From Rhodospirillales bacterium (GTDB lineage Bacteria > Pseudomonadota > Alphaproteobacteria > Rhodospirillales > UBA2165), in NCBI GenBank assembly GCA_013204125.1, contig JABMOP010000562.1, positions 1-11,612 of the forward strand: a stretch of DNA of 11,612 nucleotides, read 5' to 3'. Position 1 is the first letter of the stretch; each line of letters opens with the position of its first letter. The notes beneath the pieces are model-generated. The model did not search any database. It was not told the origin of the DNA and worked only from the letters and a program-made list of their open reading frames with translations. Below are positions 7,269 to 11,612 of this stretch, in pieces. A program made the position numbers and the translations under genes.

Positions 7269-7287
7269 TCAAATTTTATAAATTTGA
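7269..7287. promoter_or_regulatory. 19-bp AT-rich palindrome, candidate operator
   Basis: TCAAATTTTATAAATTTGA has 8-bp arms (TCAAATTT and AAATTTGA) around a TAT centre. It lies in the 143-nt divergent region between the RidA-like gene and the lipoprotein gene, where a regulator could control both. A TTGATT element overlapping its right end (7284-7289) could be a plus-strand -35 box, with CATTAG at 7307-7312 as a weak -10 box. Confidence 0.4.
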
Positions 7288-7350
7288 TTGCGGTGGGCGC
7301 TAGCTGCATTAGATTAAGGGGTGTCGGTCCGGCAACCAGAAATTTCAGTA

Positions 7351-7894
7351 ATGAGTAAAATATTTAGATTACTAACGCCGCTGCTTCTATCGGTGCTGCT
7401 TACAGGCTGCATCACCTATTCTCTGGCCTACAGCTATGTAACCGACGTCAATTCCTTTCTGCCGTATTCGGTCAAAGATGGTCGCCTTGCCGTAGTGATT
7501 TTGGGTGATCCAATCGAAGGCGCCCGCCGCAAAATTGAAAAAATGGTCATCGACGCCCTCGATTTTCATCAAGCCAAGCTCCATACCCGTTTCATAGCCA
7601 CGCCGGCAGCCGACAAGCCCCGCCATATGTTTGTCTTTAGCCTTCGATCCGGCGCCGTCAGTGGTTATACAGAAAATTTGCCGGGATCCAGCGTCGGCAG
7701 CAATGCGCCACGAAGGGGCTAATATGACCGTTGTCGCCATCTATTGCGCCGACGGCGCGGCGTCTGAAATATCGGCCTATTCGGATCGCATTTCTTCGGT
7801 CGACGACCCCCGTTTGGCGGAAATCATCAACGGATTGGCCTGGAAAATGATCCCATCCGACCGTGAAGCCCTCTACCCTAGATCGAGAAATTAG
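7351..7894 (+). pseudogene. Small lipoprotein gene interrupted by a frameshift
   Basis: I do not recognise a named family. From the ATG at 7351 the product begins with a signal peptide ending in the lipobox LLTGC (C20), so it should be lipid-anchored. An earlier GTG at 7321 would only lengthen the N-terminus ahead of the signal. The frame runs through KDGRLAVVILGDP and FHQAKLHTRFIATP, then stops at 7720-7722. The +1 frame is open from at least 7631 to 7894. It encodes a plausible continuation: IQKICRDPASAA, MTVVAIYCADGAASEIS and DDPRLAEIINGLAWKMIP. The two halves together would give about 180 residues, and the crossover is probably around 7660-7685, near an AAAATTT run. It may be a genuine pseudogene, an assembly indel, or two separate small genes. 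No Shine-Dalgarno site precedes 7351. Confidence 0.5.
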
Positions 7895-7961
7895 GGTTTT
7901 TACGAAATTAAACCATTCCAATTAAATCGTTAGTAAATTGAATAATAACTATAAAATCATA

Positions 7962-7984
7962 AGACATGTGTTTTGTGCATGTCT
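7962..7984. promoter_or_regulatory. Inverted repeat in AT-rich intergenic region
   Basis: AGACATG (7962-7968) and CATGTCT (7978-7984) form a perfect 7-bp inverted repeat with a 9-nt centre. It lies in the 200-nt AT-rich gap (7895-8094) before the DUF1127 gene. No T-run follows, so it is a poor terminator and may be a regulator site. Apart from this repeat and possible TA-rich promoter boxes (for example TATAAA at 7950-7955), nothing definite is seen in the gap. Confidence 0.35.
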
Positions 7985-8094
7985 GATTTGCGCTTACCCT
8001 ACTAACTAACTTGGTTAAATAATCCTAAGTACTCTTTAGAGACAAAACAAAAACCGAGTTAGGCGGCCATGTGGTCGTCCAGTAGGAGCGTATA

Positions 8095-8484
8095 ATGACT
8101 ACCCAAAATACCCGGCGCGATGACGCCGTTGACTTAGAAAATTTCAAACTCAGCCCGGACGAAGTGGCGCGCATCATTGCTGCCGCCCAGCGCGAACAGT
8201 CGGAAGTAATATTTAAAATCGCCGCAACCGTGTTCGCCAAATTAGCCGCATTGGTTCAGGCCGTTTTTCGGCCGATTTCACGTGCTTTCGCGCAAGCCGG
8301 CTCGTTCGATTTGCTGTCGCGCATGAGCGATCACGATCTTGCCGATCTCGGCATCTCGCGGGCTGATATCCCCGACTATGTGGTGCGTGGCCCGGTGGCC
8401 GATCACAATGGTACTGCGATCTCCAGCCTTGCCGGATGGACGCCAGGAGCCGCTGCGTCCAATGATCGGCAGCGCGCCGCTTAA
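8095..8484 (+). CDS. DUF1127 (YjiS-like) domain protein
   Basis: The 129-residue product ends in a DUF1127 motif at about residues 72-96 (LLSRMSDHDLADLGISRADI), a short helical, often Arg-rich module common in alphaproteobacteria. Some members act in small-RNA or mRNA turnover and in phosphate or carbon responses (family knowledge). About 70 residues precede the domain. They include a predicted helical stretch of mixed charge (about 20-38) and an amphipathic or hydrophobic one (40-58), making the protein longer than the minimal 45-70 residue members. The C-terminal 30 residues look disordered. AGGAG lies 6 nt before the ATG, and a strong terminator follows 43 nt after the stop. It appears monocistronic, driven from the AT-rich gap upstream. 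Confidence 0.85.
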   Translation: MTTQNTRRDDAVDLENFKLSPDEVARIIAAAQREQSEVIFKIAATVFAKLAALVQAVFRPISRAFAQAGSFDLLSRMSDHDLADLGISRADIPDYVVRGPVADHNGTAISSLAGWTPGAAASNDRQRAA

Positions 8485-8522
8485 CTATTGTTGAAAATGG
8501 AGGGCCTTTGTTCCTCTTAAAT

Positions 8523-8556
8523 AAAAACCCGGCCGCAATTTGGCCGGGCTTTTTTT
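8523..8556. terminator. Bidirectional rho-independent terminator
   Basis: A perfect 7-bp stem, CCCGGCC (8528-8534) and GGCCGGG (8542-8548), surrounds a GCAATTT loop. Seven T residues follow on the plus strand (8550-8556). A run of A residues precedes the stem (8523-8527), giving a T-tract on the minus strand. It ends both the DUF1127 gene and the convergent symporter gene; the plus-strand T-tract overlaps the symporter's stop codon. Confidence 0.92.
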
Positions 8557-10384
8557 ATGGTTCCCTACGCTTGTCCGGTTCTCGAAGTAGGTCTTCCAAG
8601 CTGGCGACGCTTTGCGGCACCGGCGGGATGCGCTCGGTAAGATATGTAATAAGCGCCAGCCCCGAGATCCACGCCAGCACCTGCCAAACAAGGATCGAGG
8701 GGATGCTAAATTCCCAATTACCGGTGCCGGGCGCAGAAAAGATATCATTGCCGACCACTGCACCCGGTCCAATCGCAAAAAATGCCCATCCCGCCAAAAA
8801 AAATCCGGTCATGGCTGCCCGCCCGTCGGGGGCGGCAAGCTCGCTCTCGATTTTTTTATAACGGCGATGAAATTGTTCGCGCGCCAAGCGCTCATCGGCT
8901 CGCCCACCGGTGACCGATAGCAAAATACTAACCCCCAAATTAACCCCAAGGCCCCAAAGTGCGGGATGGATAGTATAGGGCCAAGCCGGCCAAGGCGCTC
9001 CAATCAGGCCCAAGAGGGGTTGGCCGAGCGGCTGAGTAGCCAAAACCGCCACCAGCCCGGCAACCGGGCCAGCAATGGCGGCGGCCCTTGAAAGCCTTGG
9101 AAACCAAGCAATACCGAACAGAGGAACGCTAAGCTGCGCGCCGGTACTTATAGCCAGGCTGCCCCAGTGACTTAAATCACCCGGCTCTGCCAAGGCGATC
9201 AGAAGTGACGCCGCAATCAACGATATGACCGAAACGCGATTGAATGCGAGGGTGCGCGCTCCTTCGCGCTTGCCGTCGCCAGGGCGCCCCCAAAAGCCGT
9301 TTAGCGCGGAAACGCCGGCAAGGGCCAGGCCGTTTGCGAAGGCGTGCAGCGCAACCAGCGCCGTGACGCCGATCAGTGCCAGTTTCCAAGCCGATGCACC
9401 GGCCAATTCTAAAAGCAGGAGCGGGGTGCTATCGTCTAGAAATGCGGCAGAAAATTCATTCACCCCGATGATCTGCTTTGTGGCTCCGCCCGCCGGTAAA
9501 TTTGAAGCTCCCAGGAGAACTGCGCCAACCAACATAGCGGCACCCATCCAGCCGGCCCAAGCCATGCCAAGGCGGCGCCCCAATACGCCGGGCCGTTCCA
9601 CGGCAAAAATCCACGGCAGCGCCAATATCAATAAAAACCCGGCAATGGCGATATTCGCCGATAGGACCAGAGTCCCGGTCCAGATCACCCCCCCGTCGGA
9701 GATTTTAGCCATGCCGGATGCGTTTCTGATCCACCCCGAAATTGCGAGCGCGTTCGAGAAATCACCGCCGCCATGGCCGCCGGTGGTGCCCCAAGATTCT
9801 TGCGAAGCCAAATTTTGCATGGCGCGCTGAAATCCATCCCAGCCGCCGATGGCGGAATAGCCGAGGGCGGCAATGGCGATGACGCCAACGATAAACAACA
9901 TCCCCTGTACGCGTCCCATGCGCACCATTGCGGCAAATCCCGCAGGTGCCGCTGAAAACATTATTAACAATGCGAATAAGCCTGCGCCGGTCTCTCGGGT
10001 AATAGCGCCGTGGCTAAAACTTTCCACTAAAATCCCGGCGAGGATCATGGTCAGCGCCAACATGGGAATCACGGCGCTTAGCCAAAGGAGCGCCCATACC
10101 GGGCCGGCGGGCCCGCCTCCGTAATAGACCGAGATGAGCCTCATAGGACTGTCTGCATGGGCAAGGGTTTTCGCGATCCATAGCCGCCGCGCCAATAGAA
10201 GGAACAATGCCGCAGTGCCGATGGCGGTCAACGCGGTATAGCCGCCCGCAAGTCCGCTTTGGCGGGTGATCCAGGGGACGCCAAATAATGCCCATACTGC
10301 GAAGAGGCTAACACCGGCGCCGAGCGGCAGCGCCCGGGACGTTGCCTGCGCTTCGGGACGTAAATAGTGCTCCGCCGCCGCCAC
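8555..10384 (-). CDS. Sodium:solute symporter (SSS family)
   Basis: This very hydrophobic protein has at least 12 likely membrane helices and the SSS-type segment RMGRVQGMLFIVGVIAIAALGY at about residues 154-175. It should be a Na+-coupled uptake transporter in the inner membrane; the substrate is unknown. The C-terminal third adds a basic cytoplasmic stretch (FHRRYKKIESEL) and two further helices. No kinase domain is attached and no DUF4212 small subunit is next to it. The start at 10384 (GTG) is the first canonical codon. However, the same frame upstream encodes a clear membrane helix (ISVSIWLAVVASAFAVFILY) directly joined to it. AGGGAG (10486-10481) lies 9 nt before an ATC at 10471, so the true protein is probably about 638 residues with a non-canonical start. 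It ends at the shared terminator. Confidence 0.82.
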   Translation of the reverse strand: MAAAEHYLRPEAQATSRALPLGAGVSLFAVWALFGVPWITRQSGLAGGYTALTAIGTAALFLLLARRLWIAKTLAHADSPMRLISVYYGGGPAGPVWALLWLSAVIPMLALTMILAGILVESFSHGAITRETGAGLFALLIMFSAAPAGFAAMVRMGRVQGMLFIVGVIAIAALGYSAIGGWDGFQRAMQNLASQESWGTTGGHGGGDFSNALAISGWIRNASGMAKISDGGVIWTGTLVLSANIAIAGFLLILALPWIFAVERPGVLGRRLGMAWAGWMGAAMLVGAVLLGASNLPAGGATKQIIGVNEFSAAFLDDSTPLLLLELAGASAWKLALIGVTALVALHAFANGLALAGVSALNGFWGRPGDGKREGARTLAFNRVSVISLIAASLLIALAEPGDLSHWGSLAISTGAQLSVPLFGIAWFPRLSRAAAIAGPVAGLVAVLATQPLGQPLLGLIGAPWPAWPYTIHPALWGLGVNLGVSILLSVTGGRADERLAREQFHRRYKKIESELAAPDGRAAMTGFFLAGWAFFAIGPGAVVGNDIFSAPGTGNWEFSIPSILVWQVLAWISGLALITYLTERIPPVPQSVASLEDLLREPDKRREP

Positions 10385-10514
10385 GCTCCGAACACCGGCT
10401 GCGCTGGCATAAAGAATAAATACAGCAAACGCGCTGGCGACTACGGCGAGCCATATTGAAACACTGATGATTGGCGTGGTCTCCCTCTCGAGGCTGATAA
10501 GCGGCGCCCAATAA

Positions 10515-10536
10515 TTGGAGCACCCTACCGCTCCAA
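10515..10536. repeat. Inverted repeat upstream of the symporter
   Basis: TTGGAGC (10515-10521) and GCTCCAA (10530-10536) are perfect 7-nt complements around an 8-nt centre. They lie between the symporter and ettA, on the 5' side of the symporter's presumed ribosome binding site. This may be an operator or a leader hairpin; no T-tract indicates a strong terminator. Confidence 0.4.
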
Positions 10537-10641
10537 CCCCTGATCCGCCAACCGGCTTTTTAATTAGGCGGGGCGATTGCGCCGGGGGGAGGCGTAAGCT
10601 ACATAAAAGCCGAAATCATCAATACTTGGATAGCGCGATTT

Positions 10642-11612
10642 ATGGCTTCTTATCAGTACATCTACGTTATGAAAGATCTCGGCAAAACTTATCCTGGGGG
10701 ACGCGAACTCTTCAAAGACGTTTCGCTGTCTTTTTTCCCGGGCGCCAAGATCGGCGTTTTGGGCCTCAACGGCGCCGGTAAATCGACGCTGCTGCGCATC
10801 ATGGCTGGCGAGGAAACCGAATTTGTCGGCGAAGCGTGGAGCGCCGATGGCGCCAAAGTGGGCATTCTGCATCAAGAACCTCAGCTTGACCCAAACAAAG
10901 ACGTTGCCGGCAACGCGATGGAGGGTGTTAGCGAGATCAAGGATCTGCTCGACCAATTCAACGAAGTCAGCGCCAAATTTGCAGAACCCATGGATGACGA
11001 AGAAATGAACGCTCTCTTGGAAGTGCAAGGCGCGTTGCAGGAAAAAATTGATGCGGTAAATGGTTGGGAGATCGAACGAACAGTCGAAATCGCAATGGAC
11101 GCGCTTCGCTGTCCACCCGGCGATGCCGATGTATCGACCTTATCTGGCGGTGAAAAACGGCGCGTGGCGCTGTGCAAATTGCTATTACAAAAACCCGATC
11201 TCTTGCTGCTCGACGAGCCGACCAACCATCTGGATGCCGAATCGGTTGCCTGGCTGGAACGCTATCTTCAGGAATATGAAGGGACCGTTGTGGCGGTGAC
11301 CCATGACCGCTATTTCCTGGATAATGTTGCCGGCTGGATACTCGAACTTGACCGCGGCAAGGGTATTCCGTTCGAAGGCAATTATTCGGGCTGGCTGGAA
11401 CAAAAACAAAAACGCCTAGCACAGGAAGAACGGCAAGAAGCCTCCCGCCAGAACACCTTGCAGAACGAATTGGAATGGATCCGCCAATCGCCGCGCGCCC
11501 GGCAAACCAAAAGCAGGGCGCGTATTACGGCGTTCGAGGAATTGCAGTCGCGGGCGGCGGACAAGGCCCCCGGCACGGCGCAAATTGTCGTGCCCGCCGG
11601 GCCACGCCTGGG
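10642..11612 (+). CDS. ettA: Energy-dependent translational throttle protein EttA, 5' part
   Basis: This is an ABC-F ATPase that binds the ribosomal E site and gates entry into elongation according to the ADP/ATP ratio. The first 323 residues are present and the frame runs off the right edge; the full family length is about 555. The first ABC domain has Walker A GLNGAGKS (41-48), the EttA-type arm insertion (about 95-140), signature LSGGE (167-171), Walker B LLLLDEP (187-193, catalytic E192) and switch H221. The interdomain linker (about 250-310) includes QSPRARQTKSRARI. The opening MASYQYIYVMKDLGKTYPGGRE and FFPGAKIGVLGLNGAGKST are characteristic of EttA rather than Uup or YheS. The start at 10642 lacks a good Shine-Dalgarno site but aligns with the family N-terminus. 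It is divergent from the symporter. Confidence 0.95.
   Translation, partial: MASYQYIYVMKDLGKTYPGGRELFKDVSLSFFPGAKIGVLGLNGAGKSTLLRIMAGEETEFVGEAWSADGAKVGILHQEPQLDPNKDVAGNAMEGVSEIKDLLDQFNEVSAKFAEPMDDEEMNALLEVQGALQEKIDAVNGWEIERTVEIAMDALRCPPGDADVSTLSGGEKRRVALCKLLLQKPDLLLLDEPTNHLDAESVAWLERYLQEYEGTVVAVTHDRYFLDNVAGWILELDRGKGIPFEGNYSGWLEQKQKRLAQEERQEASRQNTLQNELEWIRQSPRARQTKSRARITAFEELQSRAADKAPGTAQIVVPAGPRL

Noticed and set aside
9225..9830. 201-codon plus-strand open frame within the symporter
   Set aside because: It is antisense to hydrophobic symporter helices, and its proline, alanine and arginine-rich composition is typical of a shadow frame.
10501..10560. Possible tRNA or terminator in the symporter-ettA gap
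   Set aside because: The 7-bp inverted repeat does not extend into a cloverleaf, no T-arm consensus is present, and the TTTTT at 10556-10560 follows only a 3-bp GCC/GGC stem.
10564..11028. 154-codon minus-strand frame opposite the start of ettA
   Set aside because: It is antisense to the Walker A region of ettA; its phenylalanine-rich translation has no domain signature.

Overview
The window reads as chromosomal DNA from an alphaproteobacterium, quite possibly a metagenome assembly. The signs are a CobS/CobT (aerobic-pathway CobV/CobU) pair, a CbtA/CbtB cobalt transporter under a cobalamin riboswitch, a DUF1127 protein, an FAH-family enzyme and a formylglycine-type sulfatase, all with GC-rich codon use and short AT-rich intergenic regions. 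No mobile element, CRISPR array, tRNA or rRNA was seen.

Region 1 (1-3240) is a vitamin B12 block. The minus-strand cobalamin riboswitch at the left edge faces a gene outside the window. Next come cobS (minus) and cobT (plus), a divergent pair for the late steps of nucleotide-loop assembly. Convergent with cobT is cbtB-cbtA (minus), a predicted cobalt importer. It has its own second cobalamin riboswitch and a well-placed sigma70-like promoter. Cobalamin status therefore probably controls cobalt supply and the unseen left-hand gene, while no riboswitch lies between cobS and cobT.

Region 2 (3357-7207) looks like a catabolic cluster: an alpha/beta-hydrolase with a probable TTG start, an FAH-family hydrolase/hydratase 2 nt downstream, and a type I sulfatase about 76 nt further on. 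A convergent RidA-like gene overlaps the sulfatase stop codon by 4 nt and lacks the usual catalytic arginine. The three plus-strand genes could remove a sulfate ester, an ester or amide, and cleave or hydrate a keto-acid, but the substrate is not visible.

Region 3 (7208-8548) begins with a divergent promoter carrying a 19-bp AT-rich palindrome. It continues with a small lipoprotein gene that appears broken by a frameshift, a 200-bp AT-rich gap with an inverted repeat, and a DUF1127 gene ended by a strong bidirectional terminator.

Region 4 (8549-11612) has a large minus-strand sodium:solute symporter whose first membrane helix lies upstream of any canonical start codon. Divergent from it is the 5' part of ettA, an ABC-F translation factor that runs off the right edge.
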